A stretch of 64,000 nucleotides of DNA, taken from NCBI RefSeq assembly GCF_028640845.1, contig NC_080539.1:189667436-189731435 (forward strand). The letters run 5' to 3'. This DNA comes from Ahaetulla prasina (taxonomy: Eukaryota; Chordata; Lepidosauria; Squamata; Colubridae). A program made the translations under genes and the position numbers. Positions 19,990-31,509 of this stretch are shown one piece after another (the stretch's first letter is position 1; each line of letters opens with the position of its first letter). The notes below the pieces were generated by a model, which saw nothing but the letters and a program-made list of their open reading frames with translations, did not search any database and was not told the origin of the DNA.

Positions 19990-22900
19990 TTGGAGAGTAA
20001 AACTTGGATTTGGAATATATAAAAACTAAGAAGAGAAAGAAGAAATTAGAGAAATATTAGACAAGTGGATTTAATACATAATCTGGATACTTTGTTAAAT
20101 TGTTGATTTGAATTTTGTGGATTGAAGAGAGACATCTACTGGTGGAAAAAAAGTACTACACTGAACATTTTGAAATCTGGAAAAAAAATATAGAGACCTT
20201 GGTCAACGAGCCATGAGAAGTTTTAAGGAGGATTTGTTTTCTTTCAGCTCAGATAATGGATTTGTTTTCTTTCAGCTCAGATAATGAAAAGAGGTGACAA
20301 ACAATAAAAATTTTTAAATTGGAACTAAAACCTAAGCAAAACTTCAAAATGTGGCAGGAATTAATTGAGCTGCTTATAATGGTACGTGTATCATTTGATT
20401 TGGACAGAAAGAAACCAAGAATTTTGTCAGAATATAATCTACTGGAGAAACAGCCTACCAATGAGAAACAAGAAAACAGCACTGAAGATATTGATGAATA
20501 ATTAAATGATTATATTAGGAGTAACAATAAAAAAAGAGAGAGATCAGGAGGGCACAACAAATAAAAAAGAAAATTAAGAGAAGGAAAGGAGAGAGGAAAA
20601 GATTAGAGAAAAACATTTATAATGATTACACTGGGATTAACAGTGGTAAAAGTAGAGAAGGTAGAGAGAAACAAAAGAAACAAGAAAAAGGGAAAAGATT
20701 AGAGACAAAAAAATTTAAATGATTACACTGGGATTAACAGTGGGGAAAAAGAGAAGGAGAAAAGAGAAAAGGGAAATAGATCAGATGGGAATACAGGACA
20801 AAATAAGCGAGCAATGGATTTAAAAGCTAAAGGAAGGAAACAGGGGAAAAGATATAACAACTATAATAATAAAAAAAGAAGAAAATGAGGGAATGGAACA
20901 AAAGGAGGGGAATTTTAAGACGTGCTTCGCTAGATGGACCAGGAGAAAACGGTTAAAAGGAATATGAAATATAAGTATGGTAATAATGGCATTCTGATTA
21001 ATATTGGTGATTGTAATATTTGAATAATTGGAAATATATTCTTTAATATGAATGGTAGAATGTAGAAAAATACTGGTTGTGAAATACAAAATGATATATT
21101 TAAAAGAGGTTAAGAGATGGAAAATTAAATGAAATTGAAATTATAAATTGTATTATTATTATGTATAGATCTGAATGAATTGTATTAATAGTAAAATTAA
21201 AAAAAATTGAACTTAGGGTAATGTAAAATGATAATTTGAAATTGTTTACTTAGAGAGGAAGATGATTGGAAATGATGATAAAATTGTGAATATAATGATT
21301 TATTTAGAAAAGGAAATTTAAATGAAATGGAAATGGAAGATTGTGAAATATAAAATGATTTTTTTTAATTTTTATTTTTAAATTTTTTATTTGTAAAACA
21401 ACACAATATGACAAACACAAAAAATATATTCCCTTTTTACAACAGTTTTGTAACGGTAGTCTTCTATTATTTATATTTTCCCCTAAATCTCCTTATGATA
21501 TATGTATCCTTCTTGTCCCATTATTTCTTATTTCTCTATATAATCCTTCACATATAATATTAATTCTATACATTATCTTACAAACATTTTCCATTTGTGA
21601 CTTCCCCATTCATTCGTATTTACTGTTCCTAATCTCCAGCCAGTTGTACCAGTTGTACCATTTGTTCCATACTGCGTAATATTCTGTATCTTCCTTTTCT
21701 TTAATTTCCTTTCTTAATTTGTCCATCTCGGCACAGTCTAAGATTTTCTTTATCAGTTCTTCCTCAGTTGGTGTATTATCTTTTTTCCAATTCTGTGCAT
21801 ATGATATTCTTGCAGCCGTTACTATATGTAGAATTAGATATTTTATTTCTTTAGTGTATTTTCTAGTGAATATTCCCAACAGAAATGTCTCATTTCCAAT
21901 CTATGAGTTGGTCGGTTATCTCTTCCAACCATTTCCTAATTTTGGCCCGATACTTTTTTGCGGACCGGCATATCCACCAAAGATGGTAATATGTTCCATA
22001 AGCCTTTTTGTACTTCCAGCATGTTGGGGAGCTGTTCGGGAACATCTTGGCAAGCCTTGCTGGAGGGAGGCGCCATCTGTAAAACATCTTGAATGCCGTG
22101 GATATAATCAATTTTATATTTCTTTGCCACATTTTTCCCCATCTCTCCAGTTCTATGTTAATCTGAAGTTTTTTGCCCATTTAATCATTGTTTCCTTAAT
22201 GACCTTGTATTCCATCTTGTATCTCAATAGATATTTATATATCTTGCTAATTCGTTTTTCCTCTGTCCCTTGTATAATTTTATCCAGCTCTTGCTGATCA
22301 TTTTGTATTTCATATTGTTTTATATCCTCCTTATATTTAGACTGGATTTGTGTATATGTCCACCAATCAATTTCCCTGCCAAAATCTTGTTTTCAAATTT
22401 CCTTTGTTCTTTTAACATTTTCCTTTTAATATATCCTTCTATATAATTATCTTATCTATGTCAATTAAATTTGGGTGTTTCAGTGCTTCCATTGTGGAAA
22501 TCCAAAATGGGATTTTTGTATAGTGCTGGTTTTTTATTTTTAGCCAAATCTGTAGCAGTGCATTCCTTAGTATGTGTCTTCTAAAAAGCTATGTGTTTTG
22601 TGTTTTTCGTCCCATAGATATGCATGCCATCCCGCTTGCAGGTCATGTCCTTCTATTGCTAAAACTCTTTTAAGAAATAGATAGAAGCTTGATAATAAAT
22701 TTCCCATTCTGGAAGTGCCAATCCCCCTTTGTCTTTGGTATCTTGTAGAAGTTTTAGTCTAATTCTAGGCTTTTCCCCCTGCCATATAAATTTAGTAATT
22801 AATTCATTTAGGGCTTCAAAAAATATTTTTCCTAACTTTATCTTATGGTATATCCTCCTTAAGATATAGCTTTGAGAAAATTTTTTGAATTATTTCCTTT

Positions 22901-24190
22901 TTTATTTCCCTTCTATATTGTACTATCCCACTCTTGTCTTGTAGTTGGTGTATCATTCTTTTATCTTTTTCCTTTTTTAATTTATAGGCTAACCATCGAC
23001 CAGTTTTTTTAATGTATTCAAAATAGTTTTGTTTTACCGTCTTTATTTTCTGGGCTATTTCCTTTTGAGTTGTCAAGTTAATTTTGTGTTTTATAATATC
23101 CCATTCTTCTTTTATTTTATTATTTTGAGGGTCTTCCTGCAGTTTGCATTCTACTTTTTAAAGTTCTTCTAGTAACTTTTCTTGTTGGTATTTCCTTTCC
23201 TTATTTTTCCTGGCTCTATACGCTATCGTCAATCCGTGGATGTACACTTTTACAGTGTCCCATAGGTTTTGTGTTGAAGTATCTTCCTTTTTATTCATCA
23301 TAAAAGATAGTGTCAACTCTCTAGCATTTGTCTATATTCTTTATCCTTACACATGTTTTGATTCATTGTCCATCTCTTAAACTGTTTCTGTCCTTTCCAT
23401 TTTATGGTTATTGGGTTATGGTCTGCCCAATCATTAACTCCTATTTCTATTTCATCTATCCCATTTTGTAATTCTGCTGTCATCCAGGCCATGTCAATCC
23501 TGGACCAGGATTGATGTGGGTGCGAATAAAATGTGTCCTGTGTGTCTCTCTCCATACATCTTGAAGATTAAGTTCTGATACCAAATTGAAAAATGATTTT
23601 GGTAATATATTTTTCTTCTTTTTATTTTTCTTATTACTTTTATAGTCTTTTTTGACATCCACTGTTATAATCCCCGATTGAGCAAATATCTTCAGGGAAA
23701 TATAAAATGATTTATGTAGAAGGGATTTATTTAGAAGATGAAATGGAAGCTTATATGAAAAGGAAATGGAATAAGATATTTTTACTTAAAAAAGATGATG
23801 TGGAAAATAAAATTGAAGAAATATATTGTTAAAACGGTAAAATGATTAATAAGGAAGTAAGATATTATAATCTTGTCCATATTTAGAAAACAATGGATAT
23901 TTAGAAATGTGTGAAATATTAAAATGATTGTATGTAAATTAAAGGTTTTCAATAGAATAAAGAAATACTGAAAAATATATGTAAAAGGGAGAAATAAAAG
24001 AAGGAAATGAAAGAAGATTAAAATTAGGAGGTTAGGTGGATAGTAATATTGATTATATATTAAATAGAAAATAGAGATGAAAAAGAGAAAGTAGAAAAGG
24101 AATATAATGGCAGAAATTGAATTATAGAAATTAAATTTGGGGAAAATAAGCTGTATGAATTTTGACCCAGTCAATACTCTATTCAGAAAA
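19990..24190. repeat. A-rich interspersed sequence inside the MITE, host of the L1 at 21362-23696
   Basis: Low-complexity GA/AT-rich sequence resembling the 3' region of the ORF1-only L1 at 53982. Contains a tandem duplication of a 28-mer beginning gatttgttttctttcagctc (about 20230-20285) and two ~100 bp units sharing gattacactgggattaacag (20625 and 20722). Possibly an L1 3' region; not certain. Confidence 0.4.
21362..23696 (-). mobile_element. L1 LINE, 5' truncated and lacking the RT core, 17 bp TSD
   Basis: The poly(T) at 21361-21370 is the tail. Flanking direct repeats gaaatataaaatgattt lie at 21345-21361 and 23697-23713. The minus strand carries the endonuclease C-terminus (23313-23662), the pre-RT segment (22843-23076), and then the post-RT segment (ALNELITKFIWQ onward) and C-terminus (21610-22180). 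The RT palm between LYLKEDI and the FEALNELI block is absent, so an internal deletion occurred at about 22840. Confidence 0.85.
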
Positions 24191-24727
24191 AAATGATTGT
24201 ATGTTTGGTTGTCATTAAAAAATTTACAAAGAAAAAAAGCTGCGAGGATCGCTAAAGCACATTGCCACCGATTGCTGCCTGAAAATACGATGCATTTGGA
24301 GGCTGAAAGCTCAACATACAGTACCCAAAATGGCTACCTGGAACAGCTGCTGCCTTCTCTTACCCCTTCTGCGCTTCACCTGCTTTAGTTACTGGAACTC
24401 CTTCCAACGATCAGCTGTGCTTTTGAAGCTGTTTTTCAGCCCCAATGTGAGCAAAGCGATCTCCCATGCTTTGCCTACTTTTCTAATTGCTGCTCCCTCC
24501 GACAATCAGCTGTGCTTTAGAAGCCGTTTTTTAGCCCCAACCAGCCCCAACCTCAAAACCAGCAAACTAAATAATGTGATGAAGCTGACCAAGCTATGGA
24601 TGCTAGCCAGATGAATACCTGGTAGGCAGAATTTTTTTCCCTATTTTCCTCCCCAAAAACTAAGGTGCGTCTTATACTCTGATGCGTCTTATACTCCAAT
24701 GCATCTTATACTCTGAAAAATACAGTA

Positions 24728-25123
24728 CCTTATCTAAAAAAATAGTGCATAAGCCAAAGAGAAGTAATTGCCAAGGACAATAAAAATATATTGAAAGAAC
24801 CAGGAAAGAGAAGCTTAAATTTGAAGATTGAAGCAGCAATACTGCAAACAGGTCTGTAATATTATTAATACCAGTTCAGACAGTGACAGCAATTTCTCAA
24901 TGCATTCTCTTGACTTAAGCAAAATATTTGCTAACTCAAGAAGATGCATACAGGTTTTTTTTCTCTAGGTAGCAGAAGGTTTTCTATTATACACCGTCTC
25001 TAAAAATACTTTGTTCTGGTATCCAGAACTCTACCAAAGAAACATCAAAACAGACTTCAGTACAGCTTGGAGGTTGAAAACTTTGGGGTTCATCTTCACC
25101 AATGTTATCTTGGACCTTTGGGT
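24728..25123 (-). other. Proximal 3'UTR of RAMP1 (presumed)
   Basis: Unique sequence directly downstream of the RAMP1 stop codon. I see no AATAAA or ATTAAA on the minus strand before the MITE boundary at 24725. Confidence 0.5.
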
Positions 25124-25379
25124 TTAAATAATGCCTTCACTGTATTTGCTTTGCCACACTACCAATGCCATCATGAGTAGGGTGATAAAAATTGGTACAA
25201 CAATGAATGGACATAAAATGATGTTAGGGGGGTCTCCTACAGCCCTTCCTGAAACAGGGCAGGTTTTGAAGTAGTGACTATGAATTGTTATGAAGAACTG
25301 ATCCACCAGTTGGTTTGGCCAGTAACAATCCAGTTTCTCAGCTATCAGGATGGTGCAATTGGTAAGCTCCTTGTAACAG
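25124..25379 (-). CDS. RAMP1: RAMP1 last coding exon
   Basis: RAMP1 is a single-pass partner that turns the calcitonin-receptor-like receptor into the CGRP receptor at the cell surface. This exon encodes 84 residues, exactly the number in the human last exon as I recall it. In order: [15 protein letters not shown], the [10 protein letters not shown] block, an extracellular DPP, the transmembrane helix starting PFIVVP, and the tail [12 protein letters not shown] then TAA. The acceptor (minus) is ttgtctcttttgcag ending at 25380. The first base completes a codon begun by GA of exon 2 (phase 2). Cysteines equivalent to human 72, 82 and 104 are kept, and so is Trp84. Differences from human are Ile at position 74 and QSKYS instead of QSKRT in the tail. 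RAMP2 and RAMP3 fit much less well (no GRAV-DPP or WQSK). Confidence 0.97.
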
Positions 25380-25381
25380 CT

Positions 25382-25855
25382 GCAAAAGAGACAAGGAGAC
25401 TTGTTAAAAATGTCACTCAATCATTAAAGGCCATTACATATATTACACAGAGGCAAAGCCTAAATTACCAGCAGTTATTGTTTTAGGGTCAAAATACAGT
25501 ATCATAGATATTTCTCTAAAGTGAAGAATAGGTAACAATTCTCACAAAGTGCCTTACAAGCACTTTGCATATTTGTATACATGTATTTGTATTTGTATAT
25601 ATGTACAAACAATTGTATATTTCTAGACTAGAATCCTTCCCACCAGAAAACCAGTGGACACTGACAACAGGGGAGATGGCAGCTCAATAGAGTAAGCTTC
25701 TAGTCCTTGCCTCCTTTCTCTTTCTTTTTCTCTTTGGGTATCATTTCTACTGGGGAGATTGAGTTAAAATATAGTACTGAGTATTTCAACTAAGTCCTAA
25801 ATGCTAACTAACTAACAAATCCTTATGCTGACAGATAAAGGCAGAATGCATCAAT
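25382..25855. other. Unique intronic DNA
   Basis: Nothing recognised between the exon 3 acceptor and the LINE. Confidence 0.5.
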
Positions 25856-26556
25856 TATCACAGCAAACACGAGAAAAACCTACTATGCACAAAATCCACC
25901 CGGGCCTTCTATAATTTTGTAAACAATGAACTTAAAGACTCAAGATCCATCCCATCACTAAAAGGGCCAAACGGGAAAGACTGTAATGATGAAACCGTTA
26001 AGGCCAACCTCTTCAACACATTCTTCGGCTCAATCTTTGTAAACAGCAACAGATCATATCCCACATTCCCCTATCATACCACAACTAATCACAACGATCT
26101 ACTACATGTCGATTTCACAGAAGATGCCGTTGAAAAGGCATTATGTAACCTAAAACCATCTCTATCTATTGGCCCTGATGGATTATGTGCCTACTTATTA
26201 AAAAAGCTCTCAGCCATGATAGCAGAACCTGTTAGCATAATCTATGAAATATCTTTCAAAACCAGCTCCTTGCCTAGCTTATGGTCACTAGCCACGGTCA
26301 TCCCTATCTTTAAAAAGGGTGACACCAGCCTAGTTGAAAATTACAGACCAATCTCATTATGTTGTGTCATATGCAAAGTCATGGAATCAATCATAAACCA
26401 ATCCATTACCCTCTACTTAGAGACAAGCAACCTACTCTCTAAAGAGCAGTTTGGCTTCAGAAATTTTTTCCCCTGCAATATGCAATTCTTACACTGCAAA
26501 AACATATGGACTTCACAACTCGACCAGGGTAAAGCAATAGACGCAATTTATATAGA
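25856..26556 (+). pseudogene. Jockey-superfamily LINE RT, 5' part, interrupted at the first catalytic block
   Basis: In one frame: STRAFYNFVNNELKD, IGPDGLCAYLLKKLS, LATVIPIFKKGD, VENYRPISLCCVICK and LLSKEQFGFR, ending in DAIYI. The downstream half (DFCKAFDSVVHDKLL) is at 29034 onward in the same strand. Together they form the block holding the first RT aspartate. The element continues to the tail family seen at 5985 and 7931. Confidence 0.9.
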
Positions 26557-26628
26557 ATAGAATAGAATAGAATAGAATAGAATAGAATAGAATAGAATAG
26601 AATAGAATAGAATAGAATAGAATAGAAT
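26553..26628. repeat. (GAATA)n microsatellite, tail of CR1-L3
   Basis: About 15 perfect pentamers directly abutting the 3' end of the minus-strand CR1-L3 element. Confidence 0.97.
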
Positions 26629-29033
26629 TTTTTATTGGCCAAGTGTGATTGGACACACAAGGAATTTGTCTTGGTGCCTATCCTCTCAGTGTACATAAAA
26701 GAAAAGATACGTTCATCAAGGTACAACATTTACAACACAAATGATGATCAATATATCAATATAAATCATTAGGATTACCAGCAACAAAGTTACAGTCATA
26801 CAGTCATAAGTGGAAAGAGATTGGTGATGGGAATGATGAGAAGATTAATAGTAGTGCAGATTTAGTGAATAGTTTGACAGTGTTGAGGGAATTATTTGTT
26901 TAGCAGAGTGATGGCCTTCGGGAAAAAATTGTTCTTGTGTCTAGTTGTTCCGGTGCGCAGTGCTCTATAGCATCGTTTTGAGGGTAGGAGTTGAAACAGT
27001 TTATGTCCAGGATGTGAGGGATCTGTAAATATTTTCACGGCCCTCTTCTTGATTCATGCAGTATCCTCAATGGATACTGGTCCTCAATGGAAGGCAGGTT
27101 GGTAGCAATTATTTTTTCTGCAGTTCTAATTATCCTCTGAAGTCTGTGTCTTTCTTGTTGGGTTGCAGAACCGAACCAGACAGTTATAGAGGTGCAAATG
27201 ACAGACTCAAGAATTCCTCTGTAGAACTGAATCAGCAGCTCCTTGGGCAGTTTGAGTTTACTGAGTTGGCGCAGAAAGAACATTCTTTGTTGTCCTTTTT
27301 TGATGATGTTTTTGATGTTAGCTGTCCATTTTAGATCTTGCGATATGATAGAACCTAGAAATTTAAAGGTTTCTACTGTTGATACTGTGTTGTCTAGTAT
27401 TGTGAGAGGTGGAAATATGGAAGGGTTTCTCCTAAAGTCTACCACCATTTCTACGGTTTTGAGTGTGTTCAGTTCCAGATTGTTTCGGTTGCACCACAGG
27501 GCTAGTCATTCAACGTCTCGTCTATATGCGGATTCGTCATTGTCTCGAATGAGACCAATCACTGTTGTGTCATCTGCGAACTTCAGTAGCTTAACAGATG
27601 GATCATTGGAGATGCAGTCATTGATATACAGAGAGAAGAGAAGTGGGGAGAGCACACAGCCTTGGTGGGGAGCCCTGTGCTAATTGTACAGGTATTTGAT
27701 GTGATCTTGCTTAGCTTCACCTGCTGCTTCCTGTTTGTTAGGAAGCTTGTGATCCACTTACAAGTCTGTTCTGGTACCTATAGCTGGTTTAGCTTAGTTA
27801 GAAGAGTGTCTGGAATGATGATATTGAATGCTGAACTAAAGTCTACAAAGAGGACCCTTGCATAGGTCTTTGGAGACTCAAGATGTTGTAGGATGTAGTG
27901 CAGAGCCATGTTAACAGCATCATCTATTGATCTATTTGCTCGGTATGCAAATTGCAAGGGGTCCAACAGCGGATCCGTGATGGTTTTCAAGTAGGAAAGC
28001 ACTAGCCTTTCAAAGGTTTTCATGACTACAGATGTTAAAGCAACTGGTCTGTAGTCATTCAGTTCCTTGATGGTGGGCTTCTTCGGCACTGGGATGATGG
28101 TAGAGCGTTTGAAGCAAGAAGGAACATAGCACATCTCTAGTGATTTATTGAAGATATGGGTGAAGATGGGGGCCAATGGGTCAGCACAGACTTTTAAGCA
28201 AGAAGGAGTTTTGTCTGGGCCTGGAGCTTTTCCTGGCTTTTGTCTGTGAAATAGGTCCTGCACTTCCTTTTCTGTGATCACTAGGGGTTGTGAACCCAAT
28301 GGGATGGGGTCAGTTGTAGGAAGCTTGGCTGTTGTTGGTGTGTCTGAGATGGGGGTTGTGGAGATAGGTGGCTGTAGTTTCCTTTTAAACCTGCAGTAAA
28401 ACTCATTCAGGTCATCTGCCAGTTGTTGATTACCTTCAACCTGGGAAGGAGGTTTGCCATAGCGGTGATTTTTTTAAGAGTTTTCCACATGTTTGCTGGT
28501 TCATTTGTTGAGAACTGATTCTTTAGCTTTTCAGAGTAGCTTCTTTTTGCTGCTCTGATCTCCCTTGTTAGTGCCTGATTGTACAGCATTTTATCACCTT
28601 TTCTGTAGGCTTCCTCTTTGGAATGGCGTAGCTGCTTAAGTTTAGGTGTGAGCCAAGGTTTGTTGTTACTGTATATTCGCAAGTTCCTTATAGGTACACA
28701 TAGGTCTTCACAGAAGCTGACATATGATGTTACAGTATCTGTGAGTTCATCCAGGTCTGCAGAGGTATCTTCAAAAATATTCCAATCAGTGCAGTCAAAG
28801 CATGCCTGTAGCTTTAATTTTGCCTCCTCCATCCAGGCCCTCACTGATTTAATTGTTGGTTTTGTGGTTTTAAGTCTGTGCCTGTAAGCCGGTACAAGAT
28901 GAATCATGCAATGATCAGAGTGTCCTACAGCTGCACGTGGTAAAGACCGATAAGCATCTTTTAGTGTTGTGTAGCAATGGTATTCTTGTACTCTGGTGGA
29001 ACAATTGACATGCTGAAAGTATTTTGGTAACTC
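26557..29033 (-). mobile_element. CR1-L3-type LINE with (AATAG)n tail and 10 bp TSD
   Basis: Inserted into the plus-strand LINE. Direct repeats tttatataga lie at 26547-26556 and 29034-29043. The 3' end beside the microsatellite contains 'ttggccaagtgtgattggac', identical to the copy at 59230. 5' truncated within the endonuclease/RT linker region. Confidence 0.92.
27035..29030 (-). pseudogene. CR1-L3 ORF2 (endonuclease C-terminus and reverse transcriptase)
   Basis: 28407-29150 covers the endonuclease end (GHSDHCMIHL) and basic linker. 27778-28299 covers RT blocks (GKAPGPDKTPS, IIPVPKKP, NDYRPVALTS, FAYRANRSIDDAV, VLFVDFSSAFN). FADDTTVIGL (YXDD block) lies near 27560-27600, and the thumb region DFRRNP...FLGSIISQDLKW at 27035-27448. 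Frameshifts and stops separate the pieces, so the enzyme cannot be made. Confidence 0.9.
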
Positions 29034-30260
29034 TTTATATAGACTTCTGTAAAGCCTTTGATTCAGTAGTACATGACAAACTACTTCTAAAACTAAAATC
29101 TTATGGCATTTCCGGATCCCTGCATAAGTGGATAGCTGCATACCTATCAAACAGGCAACAAGTAGTCAAAATAGGGAATGCTCTATCAAACCCTGCACCA
29201 GTTAACAGCGGTGTCCCCCAAGGAAGCGTTTTATGACCCATACTCTTTATACTTTACATAAACGACCTTTGCAAACATATTATAAGCAACTGTGTTCTCT
29301 TCGTTAATGATGTAAAGCTATTCAATACCATTGACAATGCTGCTACCCTACAAAAAGACCTTGACTATCTGTCAGAATGGTCAGATAATTGGCAACTCCA
29401 AATCTCAACCAAGAAATGCTCTGTCTTACAGTACACACTGGCAAAAAAAATCAAAACACAAAATACAAGCTCGGCAGATACAATCTTGTAGATGATCCTC
29501 ACTCTGTCAAGGACCTTGGAGTACTCATCTCAATCTATCTAAGTGCCAGAACTCACTGTAACAGCATTGCCAAAAAAGCATTAAAAGTTGTTAACCTAAT
29601 CTTGCGTAGCTTCTTCTCCAGTAATATTGAACTGCAAACTAGTGCATACAAAATTTTTGCTAGACCAATTCTTGAATACAGCTCATCTGTCTGGAACCTA
29701 CACTGCATATCAGACATTAATACAATTGAATGAGTTCAGAGATATTTCACAAGAAGAATTCGCCACTCCTCTGTTCGTAACAGAATACCTTATGCCACCA
29801 GACTTGAAATTTAGGGCTTAGACAACTTAGAACTTTGCTGTCTTTGGTCCGACCTAATCGTAGTACATAAAATTATCTGCTATAATGTCCTACCTGTCAA
29901 TGAATGCTTCAGCTTCAACCACAACAATACATGAGCACACAATAGATACAAACTTATGGTAAACCACGCCAAACTTGATTGCAGAAAATACGACTTCAGT
30001 AACAGAGTTGTTAATGCCTAGAATGCACTACCCGACTCTGTGGTTTCTTCCCCAAACCCCCAAAACTTTACCCTTAGACTGTCTACTGTCGACCTCACCC
30101 CATTCCTAAGAGGTCTTTAAAGTGCGTGCATAAGTGCACTAGCGTGCCTACCGTCCCTGTCCTAAAGTTCCCTTTTATTTGTATCCATTTCATGTATTCA
30201 TAGTTAGGTTAATACTTATATCTGTTATCTAATACATGCTTGATGAAAATAAATAATAAA
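29034..30260 (+). pseudogene. Jockey-superfamily LINE RT, 3' part and 3'UTR
   Basis: Starts at DFCKAFDSVVHDKLL, continues through GISGSLHKW and VNSGVPQGSVL, has FVNDVKLF in place of FADDVKLF (catalytic pair damaged), then the tail TPFLRGL-type end near 30118 and the 3'UTR (AGTGCGTGCATAAGTGCAC). It ends in an AATAAATAATAAATAAT tail. Several stops are present. Confidence 0.88.
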
Positions 30261-30765
30261 TAATACTACTTTACCATTAGGATCTCTCAAAAGTCACAAT
30301 TGCAAGATATAACTACAAAGGTGCTATATCTGGTTAGAGACAAAAATCAAGAGCAGAAATATTTTTGAAAATGGAAATGGATTAAATCATGACTGTAGCA
30401 GAAACATGTTTTCTCTCTCTTCTTCATTCTGCCAACTGTTAACCACAATATCTGAACAACAAATAAAAACTTGATCCTTAGCTATAGTATCTGTACATCA
30501 GAAAAACCACATACATACACAGAAAAATAATGAAAACCAGTGTAAGAGAAATTATATTAGCAAACTATTCAGTTATCAAAATTACATTACCATTCTACCA
30601 TTTCAAACTTAATTTTACATTAATACAAATTATTACCCCTTGTGAGAAGTTTGGGAAAGACTCTGGGAGAATTATGGCCATCCAACTGACATTGGGCACA
30701 ATAGTGAGGGCCATATCAGGAGCCTACACCTAGAAATGGTGCGGCATGGAATAGAATGGTGGTAG
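30261..30765. other. Unique intronic DNA
   Basis: AT-rich, nothing recognised. Confidence 0.5.
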
Positions 30766-31276
30766 TGTGACCATCCTTGCTCTATTGGTAAGTACATTTA
30801 AAGCCCTTCAAGGCATTGGTCCTGGTTACTTAATCCCACTGGGATTAGCCTGCCCCCCACTGCCCATGCCAGCAGAGGAGTCATGCTGTGGGCCCCATCG
30901 GCCAGAATATTTTGGCTGGTGGGGTCCAGAAGGGCCTTTTCTGCAGTTGCATCTGCCTCTAGAACATCTTGCCCCCTGGAGTGAAGTGTGCTCCAACCCT
31001 CCTAACCTAGCCTAAGAACCTAAAGATCTAGCTCTATCAGTTGGCTTGGTTTCCAAAAAAAGGGATGATGTTGGGGGTGGTTGATAAATTAATATCATAT
31101 CCCATCTTCCGCCTTTCTCAACCTACTCCCTCCCTTCCCATCTATTGTATTTTATATTTTTATATGTTTGTAGTATTTTATTTGTATTATTTATATAATT
31201 TTATATTTTCAATATTGTAAGCCACCCAGAATTATACTGTGGTAAAATGGATAGCCAATAAATTTAATAAATAAAT
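30766..31276 (+). mobile_element. Old L2 LINE 3' fragment
   Basis: Encodes STFKALQGIGPGYL, matching FKALHGLGPGYL of the L2 at 13038, followed by a diverged tail. Ends gtaagccacccagaat...aataaattaataaataaat, a decayed L2 hairpin and TAAA tail. Confidence 0.75.
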
Positions 31277-31500
31277 TACCATTCAATTGCTAAATACTGA
31301 ATTGAACTTTACTGAATATGACAAGGAATCGTATCATCTGATCTTGCCTTTCTTTTTATAAAAAATATTTTATTGAAAAGTTTTGATTTTCATTAAATAA
31401 ACTTTTAGATTCTCATACAAAAATATCTTTCCTGGAATAGATAATAAGACCTAGCATGATTTGCTATGCTGCTCACAATATAAGCCCTATTCCCAAAATA
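31277..31500. other. AT-rich DNA, possible MITE edge at 31480-31505
   Basis: Contains ataagccctattcccaaaat, reminiscent of the 6557 MITE family, but no partner end. Confidence 0.35.
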
Positions 31501-31509
31501 AGCCCTACT

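Larger units (their letters stand above)
19738..24725. mobile_element. TA-flanked MITE split by about 4 kb of later insertions
   Basis: The left end CCATATTTTTTGGAGTATAAGAC and the right end (minus: CTGTATTTTTCAGAGTATAAGA) are inverted repeats flanked by TA (19736-19737, 24726-24727). The arms (19738-19985 and about 24235-24725) match the compact copy at 58103-58567, e.g. 'cagatgaatacctggtaggcag'. The centre is replaced by A-rich DNA plus an L1. Confidence 0.75.

Noticed and set aside
23782..24174. 130-codon hydrophobic minus-strand frame resembling a membrane protein
   Set aside because: Phe/Ile/Leu bias comes from antisense of an A-rich tract; no homology recognised.
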